Assembly (NCBI GenBank): GCA_963070105.1
Contig: OY718805.1
Location: 5,638,001-5,702,000 of the forward strand
Source: Litomosoides sigmodontis
Lineage: Eukaryota; Nematoda; Chromadorea; Rhabditida; Onchocercidae
Length of the DNA stretch: 64,000 nucleotides
Direction of reading: 5' to 3'
How positions within the stretch are numbered: the stretch's first letter is position 1; every line of letters starts with the position of its first letter. The translations under genes were made by a program, and so were the position numbers. The notes beneath the pieces are model-generated. The model searched no databases. It saw only the letters and a list, made by a program, of their open reading frames with translations, and was not told the origin of the DNA. Of this stretch, positions 11,500-25,900 are shown piece by piece.

Positions 11500-13855
11500 G
11501 AAGTGATATATGTTGTTTCTTAAATCTCGGCATTCACGCACTTTTTTACTGTGCTTTTTTGACTCATTGCTATTATATTTTTAACATGTCAGTAATTTTT
11601 TAACCCAAATCGTTCATTTTATGCAACTAATGTAATGTTGTGGCTAATTTCTATACTCTGAGATGAATAAAAACAACAGCAGTTTGTTCCTCGCTTTCAC
11701 ACTACAAAAATGTAGAGTGGTTTGTTGCTGATGACTAGGTGATGTCGCAGATTGACGTTCATTTCTCGATAATAAAAGACTTTGGAAGTTTCACAGATCC
11801 TTTGTAATGGTGTGCGAAGGTAATGTTTCTTGAAGTAGTGTATCTTCCTTTCAGTAACTACTTCCTTTTGTTAATCGAATCATTCATATTTCGGCTTTCA
11901 CCGATCCTATATGATCGGAATTTGCAATGTAACTTCCGACGTATTAACAGTACAGGGAACCCGACATAACCCTTGACCTGCGTTTGAACTCGCTCGCTAG
12001 CGGTTTTCTAGCTGTTAGAGGAAGCAGTTTGTGTAGCACTAAATCGATGATGTTTGATGACTGTAATAAGTTTTTATGGAAAGTTCAGATTCTTTCGGTT
12101 GCTGTCCATTAGTGCTTTAATCAGTCATGCACTTTACTGTTTGAGTTGAGTTAGGCAGTCTGGTAATTAACCATTAAGCATATGTGGAGTTGAGGATATT
12201 GTAGGAACGTGTTTATGATGAGGAATTTTCCGGGTAAATGAAACTTGTCCATTTGGCGAGGGGAGTCTGTGAAGTTGAGATGCTGCCTTTTGGCTAATAA
12301 AAGCCTTCTAAAGTTAGGATAAAAGCGCGCAGTTGGCTTCATGCAACAGTTCTTTCTCGAAGTCAAAAACGATTTCCCGAAAGGTCTACGAGCGAGTGGG
12401 AGTGGACATGAGTGGGCGATGTGTATGTGCTTTGGATGACTTAGACTGTGTGAGGTAAGATTGGTAAGTTTTGTTTTTGATAGGCAAGACGTGGTCAAAG
12501 ATTATAGGGTGGCTCAACCCATACATATTGTGTTTGTTAGGCGAAACCGCAAGTGTCGGATGAAATTTCGGCTCAAAATGGCAGTGCGACACTGATGATG
12601 GATTGGGAAGGAAGTCATACCCTAATTTGACCTGAAGTGTTGTTGATTTGGTACTTTCAGTCACGTATCTCTTTCTCTTCTTCCATTTCTCCCCTTCGGG
12701 AGTAATCATTGCTTCATAAGCTCTTTGGCCAGCTGGTAGCATTGTCCTTCCTTATAATGGCTAATAATCTGCATTCTGTTCTAATGACTTAGAATGAATC
12801 AGCCATGTTGCGTTAAATATTGGTGTTCCATCGGCAAATCAGGTTGCTTTCACCATCCGTATTTGCATAGTGACGTCGTATATTATAAATTATTCACGTT
12901 TGACACTTGCATGCACATCTGGAACTTTCCTAGAAATTAAATGTGTTTATTTCTATTTCATATTGCACAAATTGTCATTGCACTAGAGGATTTGTGGATA
13001 GCTTTATTTATTTCCGTTAGACACAGTGAATAACAGCAATGAAATTAATCGGCAGAAATCGTTGTGAGGTACATTAGGAACCATTAATTGCTGAGGTTTC
13101 ATTTATGGTGAATTTAATTAACTTTGGCTCTTTCTGAAGCACCGGTCCAGCACACTAAATTTCATTTGATCGGTGGCTGCACCCACTGGTTTTGCCATTG
13201 GAACCTGGTTGGGTAGTTTCGCAGATTCGCGTAATTCGGGTGAATTCATATTTTGGTCCTCCCAGTTCTCCTTTTCTTTTTGTGGAACGAGACACTTTGT
13301 TGAGCAAGTGGAGTGATAAGCCGTTTTGATGTCCTTTCATTCTGTTCCTTTTCCTTGTTTGGAAGTTTCTGCTTCTTCCTGTCGTGGGCATTTCATTTCA
13401 TTATCGTATTCCATCCATGCAGCATCGCTGCCGACATGACATCAGTTCGAAGAAGGTAAAATCTGAGTGTGTGTAAAGTGGAAATCATCGGTAGCTTACA
13501 TTTTTTTAAAGTATTTTGGACTGATAGTTATTATTTACCAGGCAAACAACAGATGGATGTTGTGATGGGAGCAAATAGTTTGTTAATTTTCGCCATTAGA
13601 TTTGTTATCGTTGATGCCTTTTAGTACTGTGATATCGGTTTAATTAGACTGGCGTACTTCCACCATACCGTTATCTTTCACATGCCGACTTCCATCCATA
13701 ACCTCTGTTACATACCCTATCAATAAAAAATCATTAAGAAGTAGGGTATGAAATGTTCGATAGTTTGCGTTTTGTTGGAGGTTGTATGTAACTGCGCGTC
13801 CTTCATTTCTGGTATATTACTCTGATCGTTTCAATTCTTTTTAAAGATATTTCCG
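11500..13855. other. Gene-poor stretch between DBT and the unknown gene
   Basis: It holds the DBT 3' UTR and the upstream region of the next gene. Minus-strand open frames of 115, 118 and 78 codons (12151-12742 and 13155-13391) have no recognisable domain and no convincing splice context, and I do not call them. I see no repeat or RNA gene. Confidence 0.5.
11666..11671 (+). terminator. Poly(A) signal candidate of DBT
   Basis: AATAAA lies 167 nt after the DBT stop codon, a usual distance for a nematode 3' UTR. Confidence 0.5.
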
Positions 13856-16800
13856 ATGAGTACTACAACTGCAAGGGGGATTGCTTCTGAAGAACCACTT
13901 GTGTATGCCGACCTTAGCCAACAGTTTGTACCGTTTGAAGAATCCGATGAATCTACAACACCGCCTGTAACGATTGAAGAAAGTAGACCTGATGAACACT
14001 CAGAAAACATCACTGGTAATGACAGCCAAATTAAAATGAAATTCATGAAAATTTTTAGGTTTTTTTTTGCCTGAAGTATGAAATTCGTATTAATGCAGTT
14101 GCGCATTGAATACCTCAGTGTTTAGGACTTCAAGTATCTCAGGAATCATTTAACTATAATGAGTAGAAGTTTTGAAGTTTTAAATCAATCTTTATATCCT
14201 TTGGTACATTTACGAGATTTTAACCCGCAGATTTAGGACACTGCCTAACCACGCCTACGACCTCTATATAGGTTTGTTGCTGCTGTGATGGTTATACTTT
14301 TGCCTTACGGCTTAAAAAATAACTATTTTAACATCGTAGAATTAATCGTCATATAAATGTTGTATAAAAATTACTTGCTTTGTCATTGCTGTTCTCATTA
14401 TGTGATCTTTTCTCGTTTCCCTTTAGACTTAAGTGCCTAGCTAAATGGCCTTTTCGGATGGGTTTTATTCCTACAATCCTTTCAAACATCATTTGCTATA
14501 AGATTTTTTGGGACGGGAATGATCATAAAATACCCGACAAATACCGTCTCATTGTGAATACGTAAAGTCACGCTAGCATGTGCTAAAAAAATCCAACAAA
14601 GTTAATTTAAGTGTTAAGGTGTAGTATGAAGGTAAGGTGATCTATTCCATCATTTTCGTACTTTAAGTGGGTGGGTGTTACTTATCATCATACCATTTGA
14701 AACCGCGAAAGCCATGATCCTTTATCTAGAAAGTTCTTATTCTGATGCGATTGCAGAGCAGAAGTCCATCTTACATAAACTCTGTTTCATCAAATTATTT
14801 ATTAGTTACTTATTTTGGATTTTTTGCAGATGAGCTGGTAAATCGATCTCCTAATAGTGATTGTGATCGGAATGTCGTTGGATATGCAGCACCGGAAATG
14901 TTAAGAGAGGTCAGGGTAATGGGTGACCAATCGATACCAGCTGCACCGACAACTAGACAGTTTCGAAAAGTACGGATTTCTTCAGAAATTGCAGTGTGAG
15001 AGTGATGAGCTGAGCCTTTCCTTTTTCAGCGAAGTTCAAGGCGAAGAGGAGGGAATGGATTATGCCCACCGCATCCACCGGAAGATGTGCCAGTTGTGGA
15101 TTGGAGTGAGCCAACCGAAATCAAGCACATCTTCCCGAAGACATACAACTACGTGGTACGTGGTAGATCTTTTCCTATAACAGCAAGGATTTCTGTGAGT
15201 CACATCTCTATTTGAAAATTTTTTGGAAACGGATTAATTTAGTTACTTTAAAGTTAGCTCAGTTAATCCGTGTCATGCGCTTCATAAGTAGTTTGGGTAT
15301 CACAGAATAATCTGAGAAAATCACTGCTACACTTTTTTCATCGAATATAGATAGGAAGGGATGCAGTAGAGACAGAATTTCACCAACATTGTTTGTGCTT
15401 GATAATCATGAAACTTGACATAGTACTGTTGTTCCTAGGTCTACGCTCAAGCGCGTTACAGTTCCCAGTACCTCAACCTGTCAAAGTGGAGGAAGGAATT
15501 TGATTTCTTCTTCGACAAGTACAAATACTGGCGAGATATCATTCAAAAGTAAGTTCTGACTAAACGTAAATGAAACATCTAAGTCTACGACCTTTGAAGT
15601 GTTTTTGTTAAATCTAAATTTTGGTATTTTTTTCGACGTATTATTCAGGTCTTTTCTAGACTACATTTGCTTATGTGCTTGTGTTTTTCAGAAAACAACT
15701 TACTGACTATAAGGAAATTACCAAAGCAAAACAACTTGTAGGGCAGCTGAGGTGGCTGCTTGACCACTGTTGGGAAGGTGATGAGAGCAAACCTTTAGTG
15801 CCAGAAATGTTGTGGAGAGCTCGAAAAGGTATATTTTACTTGTTGAGATGCTGGATGTACTTTCATGGCTGTAAACAGTTGAGTAAGAAGCTAGGAAGGA
15901 CAATAATTTATCAGTTTGTTTCAGAGGAAGCACGAAGATGTGAACAACTACTTATTCGTAAGGAGTATTACAAAAGGAAAGTGATGGTGAAGAAAGCTAT
16001 ACCACCATTATCTGGACGTCTAAATAACAAGATAATTTTGAAGAGATTTAACGATGATCACTGTCGTTCCGTTAAGGACAATACAGACAAGCTTCCACCC
16101 ATGTTTCAGAGAGAAAGTATAGATCAAGCTGAAATTGGTGGCAACCTAGCTGGACTGTGTAAATCGCAATTATCCAACAAATTATGTAAGGAGAAGGAAG
16201 ACCAAGATGACTCACCGAATTTTTGGAAAGAGCGTGATCGAGTTATCAAGAAAAGAGCGTATGGCGCATTTCTACATTTAATTGCGATATTAACACATTC
16301 AGATATTAAAGGAGTGAAGCATTGTTTAAACTCGAAAACACATTTCCTTAAAGTTTCAAAAATATATCTTTAGACACCTCTTTTCGCTTCAATTCTTGGT
16401 ACGCCGTTGGGCAGAAGTGCTAAAACAGATGCAAACACCACTGGGAATAATGCGACCGTTATGTTATCGTGCTTTCGTACGAAATCGTGTAGAACAATAT
16501 GTTCAAGAGCTGGTGGCTGCATACGAAAAAATTAAAGATTCAGATGATTTCGACGAACAAATAATTCGTGAGATGTTTTATTTTATTCTTAAAAAATAAA
16601 CGATAGGCCTTATTGTATATTAATTCATATTTATAAGCTTTTTTTTATTATGTTCAAAGATGCACTGATCCTTTTTTTTAAACTCCGTTATATATCGAAT
16701 TTTACTATTTCATTGTACTAAAAAAATTATACTATGATATCAGTTAAGAAGTGTTCTTCTTTAACCGTGGATTTTCTGAGTTAGAATTAATTTCAATCGA

Positions 16801-19800
16801 TGAGCTGTGTTGACGTTGTCTGATGTCCCATGTCTAAAGGATGTTATCCTATCCAGACGTTTCTGGACTTAGCGATGGAGTTTTTCCAGCTTTATTTGGT
16901 CATCTACCATCTGAGTAGAACATCGACTGCATCCTCATTTAGAAAAAATAAGGCATAATTATCCATCCATTGTAGATATTCTTTTGCGGCGTGATATATT
17001 GCTGAAGGAGGATATGTGTGAAAACGGCTTAGAGTCGCTCACGTGCAAATGGGTTATTTTCGAATCCAAGTCACCCAAAGTTTTTAAAAAGAAAGCAGAC
17101 AGAGATTCTTGCGAGTCCTCGAAGTCGACGTCGAAGTTTCCACTTTCAAACACTTCGTCAACACTGCTAAAAGTACGAGATTATCTGGATGATGATGTGA
17201 AATCTGCTGCATCGGTAACATCGAATTCCGGAGCAGGACAAATGATGCGTGACTCGCCAGAAGAAGTCACGTCAGAGGCCACAAATGGTGCACAGCTTGC
17301 TGCAACAAGAGGCGAAAGCGTGCGGGGTAGATCTCGTCTAACAAATGATGATGCCGAAATTCCTCGACCTGTGGCAATTAAACCGTCCAGCTTGGCAGGT
17401 ATTTGCAGTCTCTATCGAGTATTCTTACCGGATAGATTGATGAACTGTAGTAGTTTTGCCATTCCACTTTCCAGTTCTCTAAAACGGATAAAAATGGTAG
17501 AAGTTGTTGTTCTTTATTCTTTTCAATTTTTGCTGTATCATTTAATATTTTCGAAGATTGCATAATTATCGAAATTATGAGCAATCTTTTGTAGAACACG
17601 AAAAAAACCGATTGGAATTACAAGAAGTTGTAGCAGTGGAGACATTGTGGGCAGCATTTGCTAAAACGGAAACACCAAAATGCAAGAATTTGTTATCTCG
17701 TTCTAATGTGCAAAATTTTTCGTAAGAAAAGTAAAAAATATTTAAAATCTGATACAAGGAAAAAATCACTGTTTCTGCAATATTTTAGATCTTTCCTTTC
17801 AGTCAAAGACGACAAACCAATATTGGATGCTATCGATGCCGTTTTGAGCGCTTGTAAAAGTTATCGATCAATTCTTGAAGTTCCGCTACCAAAAACGCTT
17901 GCAGACTTACGACGTGCCGCAAGATTCCGTAACCTTTTCAGCCATGAAAACTTTATTAAATTATGATTAAAATCAGAATTATTTGATAAACTAACAATGT
18001 TGGCACCTTAGCGAGATAAATTTAATTATCTTGCCGACTATATTCCATGGTACGTTTATAAAAGTAATGGATGGGGCATTCAGAGCTCTATAGGGTGAGA
18101 CTTATCTACGAGATTATGCTGCACTTCGTTTAAGTTAATTTTCTGACCGTGTAAATTTTTACTAAATTCAATCGTGCAGCAATTTTTAGGCAGCATTCAT
18201 GAATCAGTAGCGGTCTTGCAAGCATTGATAATTCAAAGGCATGAAGCAAAAACAGGTATGTAGCTTTTCTGGGGCGCTTTCTGACTATTTGTTTTTCAGG
18301 AAACTTCATGCTTATTATTTTTTTCAAGCTACTATGCAGCAGTTAGGTTTCAATTGTTATTTCTTCTGCTTCAATCGCTCTTTACTAACTCACAAAAATA
18401 TATTGTTATCGTTTTTTATCTTCATATTCTGAAAATAAGCGCTCTTGAAAGTTAAATGAAATGAAATAAATCTTTTTCATTTAAAACTATTTTGATTTCT
18501 GGCAATATAAGTTATAGGGTCATATGCCTGCTAAAAAAGATTTAAACAATAAGGAAAGTACTTTTCATGCTTTCGGGCACTGTCCTTGATGATCTAAAGA
18601 AGAAATATTAAGGTGCTAATGGAAAGCTATTAATGTGATGAATTCTGATACTATATGTATGGTTTCGAATTTGCATTTCCTAAGTAAACAGTATGGATAC
18701 AAAATAGGTGACATACAACCTTCGGAAATGTGTTCTAATGTATAGCGACATATCATCTTAAGATTGTTGAAATTTGGTTTACAGCATCGCTTCTAGGAAA
18801 TTTAGAAATTGTTTTATATAACTTTATATGATCGACACAACTTCATCGGTTTTTCAGTTATCTAATTTTCTGCGATTTTCACGTGCTCATTGTTGCGGAC
18901 CATAATAATACTGTGCAGTTTCAGGTCGTCGACTCGATCTAACTCTTTTTGAAACTCCGGAAATTAGACGACTTCAAGCACAGTTTACTGCTTCACTTGC
19001 TGCACATAATTCGAGTCGTGCTGTTCCAGTGGGATTTGAAGAGTTTACTTCCCAAATTTCAAGTTCAACTAGGGTAGAATCCTCGGTATCAAGTTCAATT
19101 AGCGTAAAATCCTTGGAATCAAGTTCTGGCATAAAGCCTTTAAAAAACGATGTTAAGCAGGAAGAGTGCGAATTACCACCTAAAAAGAAACAAAGGCAGT
19201 TGAATGAAAGAGCAGCTGAATCTAATAAGGATGAGTTGCAAAGAGAAAAGAAAACGATGAAAAATGGTAGCAATATCGAAATGTTAGCTACGAATCGTCC
19301 GAAGCGTCATATTAAGGCACCGCAAAGGTGATCTGATTTTTGAAATTACCTTAGATGAATTAAAACCTCTCAAATCAATGTAGAGGTGTCAGCTTTTTGC
19401 TTAATTGTGGTATTTAAAAAGTTTCAGCATACTGCAACAGTATGACAATGCATTCTCACTCTTTCATTAACAAATTGTCCTATAGGTTCATATTCGATGA
19501 CGAAGAAAAGGAAGAGGAAAAGAAGAAAAAAACAGTGACGCGAGAGCGAACAAAAACCACCAAAGGAAATAGTCCGAAAGCAATGGAGAAATTAAAAGAA
19601 ACATCACAGTACAGCAGTGTTGACAAGGAAAAACAGGAAAAAAATATTGACTCGTCATCATTCTCAATGTGAGTTTCGAGGTCAAGCATCACAGAAATAC
19701 AAGCATTCATGCTGGTTCTGTAAAGCGTAGTCAACATTTTTTTTTGATTAAAAAAGCACGCGTATGTAAAAAAAAATTCCTGCATATGTAAAATTGAAAG

Positions 19801-22058
19801 AAGAAAATCAACTGTTTCAGGGAGTTATCAAACATGGAAACAATTGTGGTGATCCCGGAAGATGATAGTACGGATGCAAGTGACTTTAATTCATGGTCCT
19901 TAAACACTGATGATAACATGTAAGTTAAACGTAATTATGTATGTTCTGCTTTTGTGAAGTAATGTCGACCATTTCTAAGTCAAGGAAAGGTAGCACGCAG
20001 ATTTAACAAATGAAAAGTAACACGTTACTTTGATGAGAATAGTAGTTTAAATTTAAACTTTTTTTTAGATTTGTATTCATTGCCCTGTTGTTTCACGATA
20101 TCAAGATACACAGCTGATTAATTAACTCCAAAAACTTGACACGCAAATTATTTAGTAGACTTCCGAAGTTGTATATTTAAACTGTAAAATATTTTGATTT
20201 TCGTAGTGACAACCTGAAATGGAGAAGTACTATTCATCAGATGCTTTTAGCTTAAGCAAAATTTTGCAATTTCAAGTTGCAGACTTTTGGATTACGATTT
20301 AATTAACGTGACAGCTGAGCATAAACTGAAATATGAGTCCGATGGAATAGTGCATGACGTTTTTCGATATGTCGGTACCAGGAAGAACGGTACCACTCAT
20401 GAAGTAAGCAGACGTGTATATGAACTTTGGACTAATCGCAAGGTTTGTTTTTATGTCGTCTAATGAATCTAAATTTTTATTTTTCGAATTTAATTCATAA
20501 TTTTCGTTTGTTTATCTTACTTATCTTCTAGATTGCTGAAATAAGCGGACAATCAACTGCTGAAGAAAGCGAGAGTAAGGTAAATGTAAATAAAGAGCTG
20601 AAATTCTTATTTTCCATTTTTTGCTCAACCTATATCGAATTTTTTGTATGATTATTATTGGAACATTTGCCTATTATAAAGTAAAAATTGTTAAGGGAAC
20701 AGAAAATACAACTGAACAACAGCAATCAATATTTTCGGGAGTCGCACAACAGAAACAAACATCGATCAGTTTGTTGACATCTCCAGATGTTAACAGTAAA
20801 TCGAATAAACGAGTTACAAATCATAACAATGTGTCAAACATTTATTCAAATGCTTTTGTCAATCGTTTGTCGAGCACTGGTCCGTGCAGCTCACAGGATA
20901 TTGCGTTTGGCATTACTTCAAAGGAACGGAATGAAAATGGAGACTGTGGACCTTGGCGACAAGTTAGTGAAGAATTGTATTTTCGTGTAAGCGTAGGATA
21001 GAACTATTTGATACTTTAATGCATTAGATGTGTCTTAAGTTGTTCAACTAATATATTAAGCTTGAAGTTCTGTAGTGAATTCGAAACGAACGGGACTACA
21101 TCTAAAAGAGGTCCTTATTAATGATGCAGTTAGTAACCTTTTTTTGGAGAAAGAATTGTATGTTTGTTTTGTTAATCATTCAAAAAATTTTTTCAAAAGA
21201 CGCTGTTGAAGACAGGAATATCATATATATTTTTGTGTTTCTAGTGTCAAATAAAAAATGTGCAACTCAGTCGTGAGTAAAAATCCACAACTTAACTTTT
21301 TCCTTTTCCTTTACATTGTTTGAAAAAGCTTTTGCTTCTTTTATGAATAAAATGAACAAATTTCAGGTAGCTTATAGAAAAGAAGCATCAATAAATGGAC
21401 CATTAAAAATGGACAAATTAAAGACGCAGTATGATCATTTGCTCATGATCTCGGAAAAAAACTATGTGAGAAAATTGTTCTCAGAATGGATGTATGTTCC
21501 GGAAGGCGGTCTATTCGATGATAGGGTAAAACGTATAAGGCAGTTTATTCATGAACTGGAGGATGTACTTAACCAACCAGATTCAGCATGGAGAGACTAC
21601 TTCAACATGAAAAGTTTGTTCGCCTTCCATATAAAGTCGCTGTCTTTAATTTTCAAGAAGGTCGAATTAAATTTATACAAAGGCTGTTAATTGAAACTCT
21701 TTATTTCGCTAGGTATTTTTTCAGAATATTTGCAAACACTGATTGACAATGTTATGGCTGAATTTAGTGCGCTATCTGGACAAGGTAAGTACCATTCTTT
21801 CATTAAAAAGAATAGTTGCTGACAATATCCAGAAAATGAAGCTCGGGGCACATCTTGTGATAGCATTTTATGATTTTGTAAGATTAGAAAATTTGTATTC
21901 AGTGGTGAATCTCTACTTTTTCGTCGATAGTTTGTTTTCCAGTTGCGTCAACTCATTTCCTACATGCATCTGACTTCGCATTCTCATCCAGCAGAAGCAC
22001 CGTGAGTGATGCCGAGCGTGACGGCACCGACGTTTCGATTAGGCCAAAGTCGAATTGA
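13856..22058 (+). CDS. Unrecognised large protein, about 1,187 residues, probably nuclear
   Basis: Twenty exons join with every phase matching: 13856-14015, 14830-14969, 15030-15155, 15439-15548, 15692-15828, 15925-16258, 16374-16567, 16976-17398, 17595-17721, 17789-17928, 18190-18255, 18925-19327, 19486-19668, 19821-19919, 20283-20442, 20532-20579, 20696-20986, 21367-21613, 21725-21784 and 21943-22058. I do not recognise the family. Seen: an acidic N-terminus; a basic patch (RSSRRRGGNG); an aromatic, charged segment (YLNLSKWRKEFDFFFDKYKY, then WLLDHCWEG); helical, charged stretches; a Ser-rich then Lys/Glu-rich middle with several basic clusters (PPKKKQRQ, NRPKRHIKAPQR); and a second ordered block near the C-terminus (YELWTNRK, FDDRVKRIRQFIHELED). 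No signal peptide or membrane segment is seen. The basic clusters suggest a nuclear, chromatin- or complex-associated role, but that is a guess. The start follows an acceptor-like CTTTTTAAAG by nine bases. Confidence 0.72.
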
Positions 22059-22980
22059 ATAGTGCTGCAATTTGTTTTCTGAATGAAGGGATTGCTTATC
22101 ATTTTCCTTGTAATGAAATGGGCTGCTATTTGTCTCGTTAAATGTGGCGTATGAGTTTTTCTCCTTAACCTTTTACGAATCTATGCCAGTGAAACTCGGT
22201 ATTAATCAATGCCTTGTCCCTAACACCAGAAATCTGAACTGTTTCCTGCAGTTGTTGGAAAAGCAAGTTTTTTTCATTTTCATCTTCGCACTTAATGCAA
22301 AGAAACTATCGTTCTAATCCTTCCATAACATTACTTTGGAAGTTTCATGTTATAATGCAGAATCTTTTGTAAAATTAAACTTTCTTGAGAGCTCATATAT
22401 CTGCTTCTTTATGTCATTAAACAGATTGCGGTCATGATGGAATTTGTTCAGTTGTGTATATTAATTTCTGTTCTGCATGTGTTTCCATATCTCTTTTATA
22501 AAATGCATTTTAATGCGTTGGTAGTCTTACTCTTTTTCCATTAGTAATTGAGAGGGATTAATTTTAAGATTGGGTTAAAATGTGTGTTTAATGATGGCAT
22601 TTACAGCAATATTTTTATATATTTGTTCTTTCCTTTCTTGAATAATCGTAACTTTATGCATTTTTTTGAAAGTTCACAACTAATTTAACAAGTAGAATTG
22701 TCCTTTTTCAAGAGGTTGACACTATGGGCTACCTGAAATTAAAATTTAGCTTTGCAGATCTAAAGAATTCCACAATCTCTTCAAATCCGCATAAAGACTC
22801 CCTTAATAGTTCCTGTATTCATCCTTGTCACACCCATGAGCATTAACTATCAACAAATATGAAATGATAGCTAGATAAGTGTCCAATGTCGAAACCTGTG
22901 TATAAACAGTATAATATTCACAACTGACAAACCATTCATTACTAAATTAAAATTAATACAACACCTAGTCTTCAAAAATT
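22059..22980. other. Convergent 3' regions, unknown gene and TRAPPC13
   Basis: The two neighbouring genes end towards each other here. The sequence is AT-rich with no credible exon, and should be the two 3' UTRs plus spacer. Confidence 0.5.
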
Positions 22981-25900
22981 CTATGCTGCAAACACTTGAG
23001 CAATATCATCATGTTCATACGTTCTCTTTAGGAAAGTGTCCGTGATCCGGATACCAGAAATTGACTGAAAATTAATAGTTTTCATTAAACTAAAACAATA
23101 AAAACATTGAATATGGTAAAGGACATGATGGTGTATTGCAACAATAAACTCCTGACTAATAATGATAGAACAATGACCTTAAGAGAATTGAATATTTCAT
23201 TTTTGTCACCATCGAATTTTGTCGATAGTGCTTCTTTGCATTTTCCTTACAATTTAAAATTTAATCCAATTGATAAACTGGCAAAACATACTTGTAATCC
23301 AGGAGTAAGCGGTAATAGTTCTAGGGAAAAGTCAGTTGTACTGTTTGGTGGCAACTGTCCCAACTCAACACCACTAGTTGAGCAAAACGCAATATTCGGT
23401 TGCAGTTTGTCGTCTAAGGTCAATACTAAATCCAATGATCGTTCGCTGAAGTTTTAATTTGTCATTTTGAAAACCTAACACAAAACAAAGTCAGTATCTT
23501 GCACTTTAAGTTATAAAGAATTGGTAATATAAGCGGCGCTAATGTCAAAATACGTAACGCTACACCGTCTTTAGATAAATTAATGAAAAGAAGCTTACCT
23601 GCAGTTATGGAGCCGACACACCATACAAAACGGTTGCAAGACTTTCACCGTTGCTGGTATCTTTTCAATTGTCAATCGCAAATCACCATATCCTGGAGCC
23701 TGGAAATTTTTGAAGTAAAATTTAAGTCATCTATGATAAACGGTGTTTAGTACAGTGAATGGATTAAAAAATATCGCAATAATTGCAAACAGACCATTCG
23801 TTGCAAAGCACTCGTTTGTAGTCGACCTCTCTCTCCCATGCTGGTTCTCCAAACCATATCTAACTTCCCAATTGATGTCCCTTTCCTTAAATGGCATAAA
23901 ATGTGTCCTTTATTACTACTGTAATATGAACCAGTAAAATGGAAAGACAAAAACGAAGAGTGAAATTTTCCAAGGGTAGAATTCGATACGTAAATTTCAA
24001 TAAATGAGTTTCAAAAAATGCATATCCCTATTTTGTATTTTCTCTCCTTTAAGATTTCCAAGTAATAATTTATCAAAATTTTCGTTAATCCAACAATGTT
24101 TCATCTTCCCGTGAAGTGGAATAACTGTCTGTTAATTCCTGCGAAGCGAAATAACTGTTTGTCAAAAAAGGAAGGTTTAATGTAACGTACCTAAAATAAT
24201 TAAGAGAATAATCTGCTGTTTTCGGTTTCAGACAAAAGAGATATTGTCGAACGTCCGTTGGATTGAGATACGACTGCTCTACACTTCCGCTTCTGGAGAT
24301 CATTTTCACTTATTAATTATCTACTACGTAAAATAGTAATACAATGAACATGTATTTTATGATGGTGAGGAGAGCTTCCATTTGTTCAGCGCCATACTTT
24401 TATTCCTACAATATTTTGAAATCACTGCAAATATTTCATGGAAAATTCTTAATACATGACGCGATGGCATATAATAGACACATTTATTTCACAACACATA
24501 TATTGCATGGAACAAATGGAAGATGAAAGAAATGAAGCAAACAAGCTAAGTGAAGTGGAAAGAAGTACTCTGTTTCAGGAGGTGAGATTTCAGAACTTAT
24601 ATAAAAGTCGGATGATTCCAGGGTTACTTTCTCCAAAACCATTGGTAGTTCAGAAGTATTCTGAATTTGTGCTTCCAAATAAACATCATTGTTCTGAAAA
24701 CTTCGTTGATTACAATAAGAGTTTAAAAGGCAACTATAAAAACAGTTTACAAAACAAATGTTATGGTTTATTCCTTGCCTAGTACTCACTATCTATTGAT
24801 GAATTCTCACTCGAGCGCGCTATTTTCATTTGTCAGATAAAGCTCAAAAACTTTTGGATCTTATCGTGTTAGTGAAAAAAATACATAGACCAAACTTTAG
24901 CTTCTTAAGTCAAATTTTTAAACACCTAATTTGCAAATAATTTACAACGTAAACTTACCAGATTATCCTGCAATTAATATATATACCACTGGTTAAACAT
25001 ACCATTGTTCAGCATATTCATGCAAAATAAAATCAATAACAATAAATACGAGGATTAAAATTACAAGGAAGGACAATTCTCAAAGTCAGGATCATATAAA
25101 GCATTTTCTTCGTTTATTTTCTATTCAAGTACCACAAATGAAAATCAAAATGCAAGACTCCTAAGAGAGAAAGCAGTTTAAGACAGCAGTTTCGTGGCAT
25201 GTAACCGACCTCAAAAATTTAGCTGTTTGAAGTAAAATAATTAAAACATTTTACTGGGAAGCAAGAAGAGTGTTTTGAAAACTGAATCTGTTATTGCAGC
25301 AAACTATTCCTAACAAAGCATAAACTTAAAAAAAAAAAGATCTATCTCGAATACGTACCTCTGCGTTATAAAACTTTGTTCTAACGTCGATTGGTTTAGT
25401 GACCGGAAATTTGAAAAATTTCCGAAAATACATTTCACTTTTAGGTGTTTTGTAGCTCACAGCACATACTAATCTGCAAAATTAATATGATGAACAGATC
25501 CCTTTTATCTTGTAAAAAATTGATGGCAAAGATATTCACACTATACAACTATAATTCGAACATCCTACCTAAAACATCACAAGAAAATCAGGTGATTAAA
25601 ACATAACGAAATGTTGAAAGCGCTGGATCAAGTCTTAATCGGAAAGAAATAAACTTATGGTCCTGAAGATAACAATACAGTGCACGAATACCTTGTGAAA
25701 GTGCAACAATTTTCGCTGTTGAACTAATCAAGGAAATTCATGATTTATTAGGAAAAAAAAACAACTACTTTTGTATTGCTAAAATTTTCAGTAAATAGTT
25801 AAACTATTCGTCCCTTATTATCCAAAATACTTCAACTACTTTTTGATATCCAATAAATTTGAAAAAAAAACATACATGTGCTGTCCAATTTCTTTGATTT

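Noticed and set aside
11119..11541. 140-codon minus-strand frame
   Set aside because: It is antisense to the last two DBT exons, which are firmly coding on the plus strand.
12151..12742. Two overlapping minus-strand open frames of 115 and 118 codons
   Set aside because: No domain, overlapping frames in one AT-rich stretch, no matching splice sites; likely chance.
16396..16599. Separate small gene of 67 codons
   Set aside because: It is exon 7 of the unknown gene plus read-through; the phase fits splicing at 16568.
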